From positions 1 through 60,382 of IMG/VR virus record IMGVR_UViG_3300034374_007534: DNA of 60,382 nucleotides. The stretch is one strand, 5' to 3'. The DNA is from a virus. Positions 18,301-25,300 of this stretch are shown here, piece after piece; position 1 is the stretch's first letter; each line of letters starts with the position of its first letter. The position numbers and the translations under genes are program-made. Below the pieces are notes generated by a model. That model saw nothing but the letters and a program-made list of their open reading frames with translations, ran no database searches and was not told where the DNA came from.

Positions 18301-19473
18301 CTTGATCAAGAGAATAAGTGCAGAAGAGATATCGGATACTTTGTAACATCTGTTCGCGATGACCTAGAAAATTCAACTAACGCGAATACAATCGCTGCGG
18401 TTAATTACTACTTCGATGAAGAAGGTGAACCACTTGCTAAGGGTCTACTTGGTGAAGAAGTTGAAACTGTAACTGCGTTCCGCGCATCTGCAGACTACAT
18501 GCAGTTGGCAATCAATAACCAACTCAACAATAAGAACTTCGATCTCCTTGATGACGCAGCATACGGTTCAAACAATACTCCTGAGGCATGTCAGAATGTT
18601 CAGGATACAATTGATAACCTGATCGGAATTGCTACTGACGCGATCCTGAAGGGTGAACCATCACCAGTTAGAATCTCTGCAGCGTCTACATTCTTTACCG
18701 CTAACGTTGGTAAGGGACCATTCGCTCACTACTATACTCCAGGTTCTGGTGGTACTGTTCAAATCAATGCCCAGAGACCATTTGACGGTCAGGTAGCAGT
18801 CTTTGATAAGTTATATTATCAACTTGATAAGATCCAAGTTACCAACGGTGGTAGCGGTTATACCGAGACTCCTGAGGTAACAATTGCGGATCCAACAACT
18901 GAGTGGGGTGTTCCCGCGCAGGCGATTGCAACCGTTGAAAACGGTTCAGTCATCTCTGTTGAGGTTGTATCCAGTGGTAGAGGATTCGTTGTTCCTCCTG
19001 CAGTAAGCATCGCTGCTCCACAAGGAGCTGGTGGTGTCCAGGCAAGAATTGTTCCTTCTATCTATCCTTCATACTTCACAGTATCGAAGGCAACATTACC
19101 CGATAAGGTAACTGGAATCTCTACCGTCACATTTGACACCCAGGTTCCATATGATGTTGGAGTTGGAATGGATGTTTACTTCTATAAGCAGTCCAGAGTT
19201 CTTGCTTCATCACACGCATTTGAATACATTGGTTCTGGAATCAATGTCAAGACAGCATTACCACAAAATGGAGGAGTTACAATCCCAGAAAATGAAACCG
19301 TGAATCTGAATGGTGGTCTGGTGGTCTTCACCAGTACTGACCAGTCAGGTAACTTCAAGATCGGTGATGGACTGATTATTAACCAAAACACAGGAACAAT
19401 CTCTGGAACGTCATATTCTAAGTCGTTGTTCTCCACCCTAACCCCATTCATTCTCGCACTCGGAGGAGAGTAA
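9382..19473 (+). CDS. Giant modular virion protein (3363 residues)
   Basis: The reading frame is uninterrupted for 10 kb. The N-terminus (IRFKRSSVPNKIPSVSDLPL, then GEIAINTNDGEIYIA) is a phage fibre N-terminal motif of the Mtd type. Residues about 60-330 look like a pectin-lyase-type right-handed beta-helix (YVTQDGNDNNTGKKLGDAKR and VVGDSLREVTVTP). About 370-790 holds ten copies of a 42-residue YDSYRLIQQNKQEIVDKSL repeat. About 800-3095 holds twelve copies of a 120- to 190-residue module with FKCARDIGY and ACQDVQDNIDTLVGIVT signatures. One of these modules is split by four beta-domain repeats. The C-terminus has a VTNGGSGYTETPEVTI fold and ends in a GDGLIINQNTGTISGTSYSK block. It is probably a long tail fibre or whisker. 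Codon use is richer in GTC, CTC and AAC than in neighbouring genes, suggesting strong expression. Confidence 0.8.
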   Translation: MANPKIRFKRSSVPNKIPSVSDLPLGEIAINTNDGEIYIARERPGIGTDIVRVGAGATVINVLYVTQDGNDNNTGKKLGDAKRTIKAAVAESVPGTVIKISAGVYLEDNPIVLPDNVSVVGDSLREVTVTPKNQGDLFWLDNGCYIAEMSFIGPEQKSNGAIVTFNPEVVPYIDQSPYIQNCTNFIPGTIGLNIDGEYAIGPIKSMVLDSYTQINPGGLGAKIFNEAFAQLVSMFTICSDTAILCQSGGACDLTNSNSSFGNFGLVADGVGPLKYVGIVSAAAGVDASVFKIKVDANAPVMNVVDAKYDFRTGIGTFVLDREHKLSVGMGVTIAGLGFTCDSDGGATQLEYPTGNYGYIFETRTVAPGRYVDASESIEANRTEILDKSLASIAFKHPDFYFPGEAQTNASSRFYDSYRLIQQNKQEIVDRSLAEISVNHPDFYFPNDLQTNARSRFFDSYRLIQQNKQEIIDRSLASISLENPDFYFPDSSRNRFKDSYNLVNANRDELIDKSLATISLYHPDFFFPDDPETNERSRFFDSYRLILDNKQEIVDKALAGISFKYDMFDYFLFPGDTETTSRSRFYDSYRLIQQNKQEIVDKSLASVALNYDQFYFPGDLETNARSRFADSYRLIQQNKQEIIDKSLGAIAIDHPDFYFPGDDQTTGRSRFYDSYRLIQQNRQEIVDKSLAAIALDYHVSAGVGKTFAFPGDEYTNARSRFFDSYRLIQTNRRELIDRSIGNIVVNYDQYPTDWVFPGDDVTNARSRYYDSYRLIQKNKTDIVNAAWLATRNQYPAILSTETKCKRDLGYFVDAVSLDVLTGGNSYSQDFTLQYFANNQLITNGIDGEEVQSIYAFNQARDKMYEAITNNLSYTDAGITTAPGASSNSDSAACQDVQDTIATLVLIITEAIANEQTGSFAATRNVGYFAQAGIGTTSTPGGFKCARDIGYFIDSVSTDVFTGGNVYSREFILEYFDDGTGQPIGEGLYEEELQSLYGFIGAGEFMKDAITNQLYTKNLGISSGPAVYNGPGIAYTVYQSGNADACQDVQDTIDTLVGIVTSVVGLGTTATAGDVTATINQGYFVASDAGTPVVGFGTTSSPGGFKCARDTGFFIDAISIDLFTAGNYYSDGFALQYFDNAAPIINGLLGEEGPSIVAFEAAGEYMKDAITNQLFNKDVGISSGTAYFGVGSTNIPVLRSGNENACLDVQDNIDSLVGIVTVAVGLGTTGQLPTTTGALDLGEFNQSLGISTFSPGGFTCGRDIRFLVDAISTDLFTGGNAYAAGFLRNQFKAAAGWKPTDATYDPATGDFTAIIGAGHPLQTNDVIYLDKEGFTFTCAMDGNKTEHSLPTIGQLAYTNGLTITGTSATSFTVNVGASGTDWSFNPTAATYDPATGDFTVTVGEHSLSVGEGVIIEDNSFTFSCAMDGFQAQKTYPRPGIDPFAGRSVKITSVTSDTLTVNVGASGPNKYFTPTAADYNAATGDLTVTVGQHGLGVGRGVILEDNSFVFTCDQDGNATQHSYPRSTDPISGVSTSITAVGMSTHTVTNATYDAASGDVVLTVASHGFTKGDYIKLDDASLTFTCVLDDNTVSKAYPRAGYDYASGRWLEISEVTPNTFKINIGASSYTGAHTFVSATANGLKKQTGTFTINVGDAGIAAGSVHTFVYAEGNAIRHEPQTTHQFVSADAGAVKHLPQSAHTFVRATTDSVKSYEPAYRGWITSGLAGEEAPSNSAFIAAGGLIKKALTNQLYRKDVGISSGAATYGGAGGDIPVLPSGNINSCQDVQDNVDTLVGIVTAVVGLGTTATFADAPTSINSGYYDVTAGIGTTSSPGGFKCARDLGFLVDAVSTDIHAGGNTYTRDFSLLYFDGAGNPISNGLVGEEAQSLIAFESASGYMKQAITNQLNAKDVGISSGKAAFNGPGGNIPVLLSGNAEACTDVQAAIENLVGIATVAVGLGTTTSLPAETKGNFLINTDPFTKLTIQNTAGFGNTTPGGVKCARDVGYLVDALAIDVFTGGNSYSRDFTLFYFDGAGNPTTNGLLGEEAPSIVAFDFVADLAKKAVTNQLNRKDVGISSGPATYVGGGTSEAVLPSGNANACQDVQDNIDTIVGIVTVAIGAGATTGLPTLNEGYFNQAGIGTTSSPGGFKCARDLGYLADAVAGDLYTGGNKNIVGFALSYFDGAGNPITNGLLGEESESVTAFTAFGDLSRAAVTNQLNAQDLTLSPDWVTGDNRNPDSCADVQNFIENLVGIATVAVGLGTTTSLPVVNKGFDERDDEQYRYFDSYRLIQQNRQEVIDRSIGSIAQGYDAYDTFFFPGDLEENARSRFYDAYRMIQLNKDVIVGLAFTDAVNNPNFNAFNFSAVEDKCKRDTGFFIDAISLDVLIGANKYATEFTLQYFDGAGNPITGGLVGEEDESIFVFQAAAKYMKNALTNNLVGAAYSDLTVSAGGTYFGVGSDVTNTDPTACLDIQDQVDTLTGIVTATVAAGNTTGLPTITGGIFDQSVSAGATTPGGYKCARDIGFFVDAVSTDVFIAGNKYSQEFTLQYFNESGAVYIDGGEVAPTVVGLGGAGEFMKDALTNQLYRKDVGISSGPATYGGPGVAHTVFISGNALACQDVQDNVDTLVGIVTVALGAGTTASLSGLTYNTGIFDRASGIGSTENPGGYKCARDLGFLIDAVATDVFSGGNIYSRGFSEQYYYADGTKIRGGLEGEEVPSLTAFRYSGEFMKDAITNQLYRKDLTLSTGPANYGGVGIVTYTASGNENTCQDVQGNIDNLVGIITTVIGAGNTSDLYDGTIGVTEGYFTLNLGEFGQTVGFGTTAGDLVGLGTTSSPGGYKCARDIGYLVDAVATDVFVGGNTYSKDFARQYFDGNGRPITPGLNAEKTESVTAFIAAGDLMAKAVSNQLYAKDLTLTFGPEVYGSGGYTVVYTRSGNPDACQDVQDFISNRIGIITESIGIGTLTTLDNYVDNPGSFLDQENKCRRDIGYFVTSVRDDLENSTNANTIAAVNYYFDEEGEPLAKGLLGEEVETVTAFRASADYMQLAINNQLNNKNFDLLDDAAYGSNNTPEACQNVQDTIDNLIGIATDAILKGEPSPVRISAASTFFTANVGKGPFAHYYTPGSGGTVQINAQRPFDGQVAVFDKLYYQLDKIQVTNGGSGYTETPEVTIADPTTEWGVPAQAIATVENGSVISVEVVSSGRGFVVPPAVSIAAPQGAGGVQARIVPSIYPSYFTVSKATLPDKVTGISTVTFDTQVPYDVGVGMDVYFYKQSRVLASSHAFEYIGSGINVKTALPQNGGVTIPENETVNLNGGLVVFTSTDQSGNFKIGDGLIINQNTGTISGTSYSKSLFSTLTPFILALGGE
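10480..11740 (+). repeat. Ten 42-residue RSRFYDSYRLIQQNKQEI repeats
   Basis: Ten diverged tandem units of about 42 residues lie in the giant protein, each of the type N(K/R)QEI(V/I)D(K/R)SLA-x-I...HPDFYFPGD...ARSRFYDSYRLIQQ. Two further copies occur at about 16200-16400, after the seventh large module. Charged heptad-like spacing suggests alternating helix and loop. Confidence 0.8.
11779..18660 (+). repeat. Twelve large KCARD/ACQDVQD modules
   Basis: Twelve copies of a module can be counted by the ACQDVQD signature. Each carries (F/Y)KCARD(I/L)G(Y/F), then TDVFTGGN.YS, FDGAGNPI..GL.GEE, an AITNQLYRKDVGISSGPATY stretch, SGNANACQDVQD and VGIVTVAVGLGTT. Each has one Cys in KCARD and one in ACQDVQD, so the Cys pairs recur with the module. 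The usual spacing is about 125 residues. Confidence 0.8.
13261..14290 (+). repeat. Four beta-domain repeats nested in one module
   Basis: Four units of about 80 residues share ATYDPATGDFTVTVGEHSL, then IIEDNSFTFSCAMDG, YPRPG and VNVGASG. They sit inside one large module, between its FTGGNAYAAGFLRNQF segment and its GLAGEEAPSNSAF segment, where other modules have a short FDGAGNPI loop. Shorter HTFVSA/VKHLPQS repeats follow up to about 14510. Confidence 0.75.
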
Positions 19474-19476
19474 TCC

Positions 19477-19818
19477 ATGGCACTAGCCCTTAACGTATTC
19501 AAAACGATTACGAACGTTGTATCTCAGTCTCCAGTAGGAATCTATACAGCTCCCGTGGGATACACGGGGGTTCTCCTCCTGGCACAAGCATCAAATATCG
19601 GAGCGTCTAGTCAAGACATTAGCGTATCCCACAGAAGAACAAAAGCAGGTATTGCAGTGACAACAGAACTGTTTAATCAGTTCCCAATTCCTGGTAATGA
19701 TTCCGCTAACCTGCTTGCAGGTAAGTTGGTTATGGAACAAGGCGATACACTTATGGTAAAAGGAAGTACAAATACAGATCTAAAATTGATTGTATCTGTT
19801 CTAGAAACACTCAACTGA
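19477..19818 (+). CDS. Small virion protein following the giant fibre
   Basis: The protein has 113 residues, beginning MALALNVFKTITNVV and containing VGIYTAPVGYTGVLLLAQAS, an ISVSHRRTKAGIAVTTEL stretch and GDTLMVKGSTNTDLKLIVSV. It looks like a compact all-beta protein with no membrane segment. Small proteins of this type with a YTAP...G...L core are widespread near tail-fibre genes of T4-like cyanophages and are taken as virion components. It starts 3 bases after the stop of the giant gene and so is co-translated with it. Its message ends at the hairpin terminator at 19848. No specific role can be assigned. Confidence 0.65.
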   Translation: MALALNVFKTITNVVSQSPVGIYTAPVGYTGVLLLAQASNIGASSQDISVSHRRTKAGIAVTTELFNQFPIPGNDSANLLAGKLVMEQGDTLMVKGSTNTDLKLIVSVLETLN

Positions 19819-19847
19819 TTTAAAAATAATACAATTAAATCAATAAT

Positions 19848-19878
19848 AAATAGGTGTATATACTACACCTATTTTTTT
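19848..19878 (+). terminator. Rho-independent terminator abutting the next start codon
   Basis: An 11-bp perfect stem (aaataggtgta, 19848-19858, pairing with tacacctattt, 19864-19874) has a 5-base loop and runs into seven T (19872-19878). The ATG of the next gene is 19879, the very next base. The 5' arm overlaps a late-promoter-like TAATAAATA at 19844-19852. Confidence 0.8.
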
Positions 19879-20187
19879 ATGGCTAGGCAAAAGGGAGATG
19901 AATTTTCATATATCTCTGAAGACGACTATAAAACGTTGATAACTGTATATCAACAAAAAACATTTAAACTTTTTAATGAGAATATCTCTCTTGAAGCTAA
20001 GGTAGCAACTTTAAATTCATTAGTAGAATCTTTAAAAAATACGGTTCAAGACTTAACTGAATTATCAAAACAGCAGCAAGAAAAGGCAGCAAGAAGTTCT
20101 AGAAGATCCAGCAAAAAAGCAAAAGTTCAAGAAGAAGAAATTATTGAAGATGCTGGAGAATATGGAGATGAAGAAACTTTTAATTGA
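19879..20187 (+). CDS. Small coiled-coil protein, function unknown
   Basis: The protein has 102 residues. Residues about 15-70 form a predicted coiled coil (ENISLEAKVATLNSLVESL and NTVQDLTELSKQQQEKAA). A strongly basic patch (RSSRRSSKKAK) and an acidic tail (EEEIIEDAGEYGDEE) follow. There is no Shine-Dalgarno sequence: the ATG directly follows the T-run of a terminator hairpin. The message may start at the late-promoter-like sequence overlapping the hairpin. The helical, highly charged make-up suits an assembly chaperone or fibre-assembly factor encoded between two fibre genes, but that is inference only. Confidence 0.65.
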   Translation: MARQKGDEFSYISEDDYKTLITVYQQKTFKLFNENISLEAKVATLNSLVESLKNTVQDLTELSKQQQEKAARSSRRSSKKAKVQEEEIIEDAGEYGDEETFN

Positions 20188-20204
20188 ATAAATACTATAT
20201 AAAG
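20186..20204 (+). promoter_or_regulatory. Late promoter element shared with 55042
   Basis: The 19-mer gaataaatactatataaag is identical to 55042-55060. It contains AATAAATA and, 2 bases later, a TATATAA stretch. Both copies precede a fibre-type gene. This copy lies 55 bases before the ATG at 20259 and overlaps the stop codon of the preceding gene. Confidence 0.6.
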
Positions 20205-20222
20205 TTCTGTTATATAACAGAA
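20205..20222 (+). promoter_or_regulatory. Perfect 18-bp palindrome in the leader
   Basis: TTCTGTTATATAACAGAA is a perfect dyad directly behind the shared late promoter element. It could be an operator or a hairpin at the 5' end of the fibre mRNA. Confidence 0.45.
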
Positions 20223-20258
20223 TCTACGGTATATACCACTCATGCATCAGGTTGATAA

Positions 20259-22370
20259 ATGTCAAAATTTTTAAGCGAACGCAAGAAAAATCTTAGAATA
20301 GGTATAGCTTCTTATACCGACGACTCAACAGTACTTGAAGTAACTGGACGGGTCGGAATTGGCACAACCTATGCATCAGCGGAGTTATCTGTACAAGGAG
20401 ATGCGACAATATCTGGGGTCCTAACCGCCTCAGATATTGTTGTATCTAATGATCTTGAAGTAGTTGGAGTAGTTACTGCAACCGAATATTATGGTGATGG
20501 ATCAAAATTAAAAAATCTAATTACCGATAAATTATCAGATCCTCAAGGAACTGCACCACAATTTATTGGATTTGTAACTGCAACAACAGGCGTTGTTACA
20601 TCATTTGCTTCTAATGAAGATTTTGTATTCGTTCCTCAAACAAAGAGTGTTGGTATTGGTTTAACCAATCCAGATGCAGATAAGAAATTAACCGTAGATG
20701 GTGATGTTAGAGTTACTGGATTTGTAACTGCATCGGAATTTTTTGGTGATCAAGTTATTGGAACCCCATCTGCTGGTTTCTTACCTGGAGCAGTTGGAAT
20801 TGAGACTGGAGATTATACCAAAGACTCTGTGAATGAAATTAATTTTATTCTAGGGAAATTGGTTCCAAAACCACCAGCAACTATTTTAAATGAACCATTC
20901 TCTTTGACTGGGTTGACTGGTGTTGGAAGATTGTGTTCAGGATTTAATCCTACTAACAATACTGATGGTGATTTGACGCCATCAGCAGGTACACAATATA
21001 GTAGAAATACTGATAATACCGTTACTTCAAATTATATTACAGAATATGGTCCAGGAGATGCTGGAACAGTTACTGGATTTGTAAATGCTGTTGGAGTTGG
21101 TACTACAGATTTATCCATTGGATCTAATGATGGCATCTATGGTTCCTTGCAAATTGCAAACAATAAAGATGCATTCTTCTCATCAAGAAATCCAGGGATT
21201 AACTCTGAATTTTATGAAGTTTATGATGCCAGATTGATTAATGCTCCATGTCCTGATGGATTTAATAAAGCATTCATTCAACAGTTTGCATATACTACCC
21301 AGCAGGCATATTGGTATGAGGATGGAAGTACAGTCACTGCACCTGTTTTAAGTGTTACTACTCCAGTAACACCACCTTCACCAACTTTGAATTATTCTTC
21401 TGGTGTACCACATTACACACAAGATTCTAGCAATGCATTTACTTATGTAATAACTTGTGAGAATGCTACGGGTGATATGTACACTCAGAATACCTTTCTG
21501 ACATCTAGTGGTCAAACTACTGGATTTCAAAATGGTGGAAGTAAAAGTTATACTAATTTTGATGGAGGTGTTAATCCACCAGTTCAGAATTATGGTGTAG
21601 GTACTGGCGTAACATGTTTAGTTTCTCAAACACCTAGAGATCTTCATCAAACAGTTAATACTGATGCTACTAGATTCTCTACCTACACTGCAACAACTCC
21701 TTATGGGTCAGATACAGTAAGAGCAACTATAACTCCTGCAGTCAATATGATGGGAACAACTGCAAGGACTAATATTATTGATGAAGATAACATTGCAGTT
21801 AATAGTTTAGGAACTGGTTCTGGAAATGCTGTTAGAGTGAACGCTGGATCTAGTGCAGATAATCCCACACCAGTTTACACATCATTTAGTGCTTCTACTA
21901 CTGCAGCAGCATATGAATCTATTGTTAGAGGAGGTGCTTTGAGGCATGATCAAACAGATTATTCTAGTGGATCTTGGTTACCAGTAGGACCAGATTATTC
22001 TTCTGGTAGAACTGGAGCACAATATTTCCAATTGCAATTTATAAGATCTCAGGTATCTGAATTTAGAATAGCAGTTAGTGGATCGTATGCAGGATGTTGG
22101 GTATGTATGCCCGACAATTCTACATGGACTTCATCTTTATCTGGTACTAATGGTTGGGCAGACATGTTCCAAGCATATAGAGGTGCTGGTGTACCAACAT
22201 CAGCAGAACCAGGATGTTCTTCGGGTGGTGCAATGAATGGTTCTGGCGGAACATTTACATGTGTATTTGGTACAGAATCTTCATCTAATGACTCAAACAA
22301 TCGCATTTTGATTCGTTGGAGATTGAACTCTGGGCAGTCAATTACTGCCATGTCATTCACGTCTACATAA
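20259..22370 (+). CDS. Virion fibre-like structural protein (copy 2 of a duplicated pair)
   Basis: The protein has 703 residues and is a paralogue of the 672-residue protein at 5206. It has the same N-terminal anchor (MSKFLSERKKNLRIGIASYT, then DDSTVLEVTGRVGI). Extra short beta repeats follow in residues 40-170 (GVLTASDIVVSNDLEVVGVV, and GFVTASEFFGD), of the type seen in other fibres of this phage family. The long shared domain starts at FLPGAVGIETGDYTK and ILGKLVPKPPATILNEP and ends at SGTNGWADMFQAYRG. The sequence between the anchor and the shared domain is where the two copies differ most, a likely place for length change. It is probably a fibre or fibre-base subunit. The giant collagen-like protein follows after 20 bases. 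Confidence 0.75.
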   Translation: MSKFLSERKKNLRIGIASYTDDSTVLEVTGRVGIGTTYASAELSVQGDATISGVLTASDIVVSNDLEVVGVVTATEYYGDGSKLKNLITDKLSDPQGTAPQFIGFVTATTGVVTSFASNEDFVFVPQTKSVGIGLTNPDADKKLTVDGDVRVTGFVTASEFFGDQVIGTPSAGFLPGAVGIETGDYTKDSVNEINFILGKLVPKPPATILNEPFSLTGLTGVGRLCSGFNPTNNTDGDLTPSAGTQYSRNTDNTVTSNYITEYGPGDAGTVTGFVNAVGVGTTDLSIGSNDGIYGSLQIANNKDAFFSSRNPGINSEFYEVYDARLINAPCPDGFNKAFIQQFAYTTQQAYWYEDGSTVTAPVLSVTTPVTPPSPTLNYSSGVPHYTQDSSNAFTYVITCENATGDMYTQNTFLTSSGQTTGFQNGGSKSYTNFDGGVNPPVQNYGVGTGVTCLVSQTPRDLHQTVNTDATRFSTYTATTPYGSDTVRATITPAVNMMGTTARTNIIDEDNIAVNSLGTGSGNAVRVNAGSSADNPTPVYTSFSASTTAAAYESIVRGGALRHDQTDYSSGSWLPVGPDYSSGRTGAQYFQLQFIRSQVSEFRIAVSGSYAGCWVCMPDNSTWTSSLSGTNGWADMFQAYRGAGVPTSAEPGCSSGGAMNGSGGTFTCVFGTESSSNDSNNRILIRWRLNSGQSITAMSFTST

Positions 22371-22390
22371 GGTAAGGGGAAGTAAGATCT

Positions 22391-25300
22391 GTGGCAGCAT
22401 CTCAAGAACAAAAGCTAGATTTTCTATTAAAGAAGATAGGTTATACCGCATCCAAAACTGGTATAGCTGAGGACTCTACTTTATCAGGCACCAAAAAAGC
22501 ACCATTTGCGGAAGCTATTCCTTCGCCACTGGTAATTCGTTCTGATCTTATTTGGTCAGAGAGTGGAGATATTCCAGGAACTCCACCTTCAGCAACTAGT
22601 TCTATTGTACAGGTATATGGAACAGCAAGTGCTTTAAGATTAACGGCAGACCCCACTGTTAGTGGTAATAGAGCATTTTTATGTAGAGCAACGTATAATA
22701 ATAACAGTTCAACACTTCTGGGTGATTGGATTGATCCTAGCTTTGGTCCAGATTACATTGTTAAAGTTTATAGAGGTGATCCTGCTTCTGGTGGTGTGCA
22801 GCTATCTGCAGCTGGTGCTGGATCAAATGATACTTGGTTCTTTGATTATGCTGCAGGTGTACTTAACTTCAATGGAACTGTAGTCCCTTCTGGAGTAAAC
22901 TCTGGAAATGTTTACCTTGTTGCTTATAGGTACAAGGGACCAAAGGGTGTTGTTACCCAAGGATCATCTCCATCTTTTGATAATATTATTTCTGGTATTC
23001 TAACTGCAGATGCATTCTATACTGGATTTGATACAAATAGTTCATTAGCACTTACTGGTGATAAAATTTTAGGTCCAGCATCAATTAGTATTGTACCATT
23101 CCAAGATGGTGTTGTATTCATTGAGGGTGACCTTCAAATCAAAGGAACTCCGATTGGATTTAGTAGTAGTCAAATTACATTCTTCGATAATGATGTTGTT
23201 CTTGGAACAGATTCTATTATCTTTAATGCTAATGAGACATTAGAATCTAATCTTGACGGATCTGTTATTGGTATTGGTTCTACATCAGTAAGAAAATCAA
23301 TAAAATACAAATTCAGTATTGATGCTTGGCAATCTAGTGTGAACTTTGGTGTTCATGAACCAGATGGAGCATACTATGTTGCTGAAAATGAAGTATTAAA
23401 TGCAACTACGCTTGGATTAGGAATTACAAATTCAAATCTTAGATCTGCAAATCCTGGATTTATTAATGATAGGGTACAAACTCAGGCACAACCAGAGGAT
23501 TTTATTCTCTTCTATGATCAGACTGATGGTTTATTAAAGAAAGATACAATTTTGAGTGCTGCTTTACAAGGTGCTCAAGGTCTGCAAGGTCTTCAGGGTC
23601 TTCAAGGTAACCAGGGCAACCAAGGTAATCAGGGTAATCAAGGTCTTCAAGGCAACCAAGGTCTACAAGGTTTACAGGGTTTACAAGGTCTTCAGGGTCT
23701 TCAAGGCAATCAAGGTCTGCAAGGTCTTCAGGGCAACCAAGGTCTTCAGGGTGTTGCTGGTCCAGTAGAAGGTGATCCATATCAGGTAATCTTCAAAAAT
23801 GCATCTAATCTCCCACAAGGTTCTGATGATCTAAGATTTGATGCCAACAGTAATCTTTATGTTGCTGGTATTGTTACTGGTACATCATTTAAGACTGGAG
23901 CACTTGGACAAGCAATTATTGTAAATAGTGATTCTATCACTGGTCCATCAACAATTACCCTTGACCCAGCAGGTGTTGGTGATAACACAGGTATTGTTAG
24001 AATTAAAGGCAACCTAGTTGTTGATGGTGAAACAATCACAATTAGTACTGGTACTCTGGATATTCCAGACTTCAAGATTGGAATTGCAAAATCGGTAGGA
24101 GATAATGCTCTCCTAGATGGTGCTGGTATTGGTATCGGTTCAACATCAATTAGAAAAGATATTGTTTGGCAATCTGGAACAGCATCTATTTACATTACAG
24201 AAAATGTAAACGTTCCAAGTGGAAAAGTTTATAAAATTAATGGAAATACTGTATTAGAAGAAACAACTCTTGGTACAGGAGTTACAAATTCTTATCTTAC
24301 TAATGTATCTCCAAATCTTATATTCCAAAAACCACAATTAACTGGAGATATTCAACAGTCAGATCTACTTCTTTTATATGATATTAGTGATTCTAGCTTA
24401 AAGAAAGCAACGATTACTGACGTATCTATTCAAGGTGTCCAAGGAACACAAGGTCGTCAAGGTAATCAGGGCAATCAAGGTAACCAGGGCAACCAGGGTA
24501 ACCAAGGTAACCAAGGTAACCAAGGAAATCAGGGCAACCAAGGTTTACAAGGTCTACAAGGTAATCAGGGTAACCAGGGCAACCAAGGTAATCAGGGCAA
24601 TCAGGGCAATCAAGGTAACCAGGGACTTCAAGGTGTAGGTTCTCAAGGTGTACAGGGTCTACAAGGTTTACAGGGTCTACAAGGTAACCAGGGATTACAG
24701 GGTGTAGGTGCTCAAGGTCTCCAGGGTAACCAAGGTCGTCAAGGCAACCAAGGTAACCAGGGTCTCCAAGGTAACCAAGGTAACCAAGGACTTCAAGGTC
24801 TTCAGGGTGGTATTGGTGATAGAGGAGGTATTCGTTATGAATGGGTTCAGAGTACAACAGATCAAGATCCTGGAAATGGTAATGTTGCATATAACAACTC
24901 GGCAATAAACTCAGTTACTCAAATTTATATTGATAACTTAGATGATCTTGGTAATAATCAGACTGCTTGGTATGATGTTTGGGATGATACTGAGAATCCA
25001 GATAGAGGATACTTATACTTTATCTCTGCGGATATTTTATCTGGAACTACAGTAAACATTTTTAGAATTAATGGTGTTAATCAAGTTGCATCTGGATACT
25101 ATAAAATTTCAGTAGAGTATGTAACTGGTACATTACCTTCTAATGGTGACATTTTAACACTGTTCCATAGTAGAACTGGTATTCAAGGTTTACAAGGAAA
25201 CCAGGGCAACCAAGGTAATCAAGGTAATCAAGGCAACCAAGGTAATCAAGGCAACCAGGGTCTCCAAGGTCTCCAAGGTCTTCAAGGTAACCAAGGCAAC

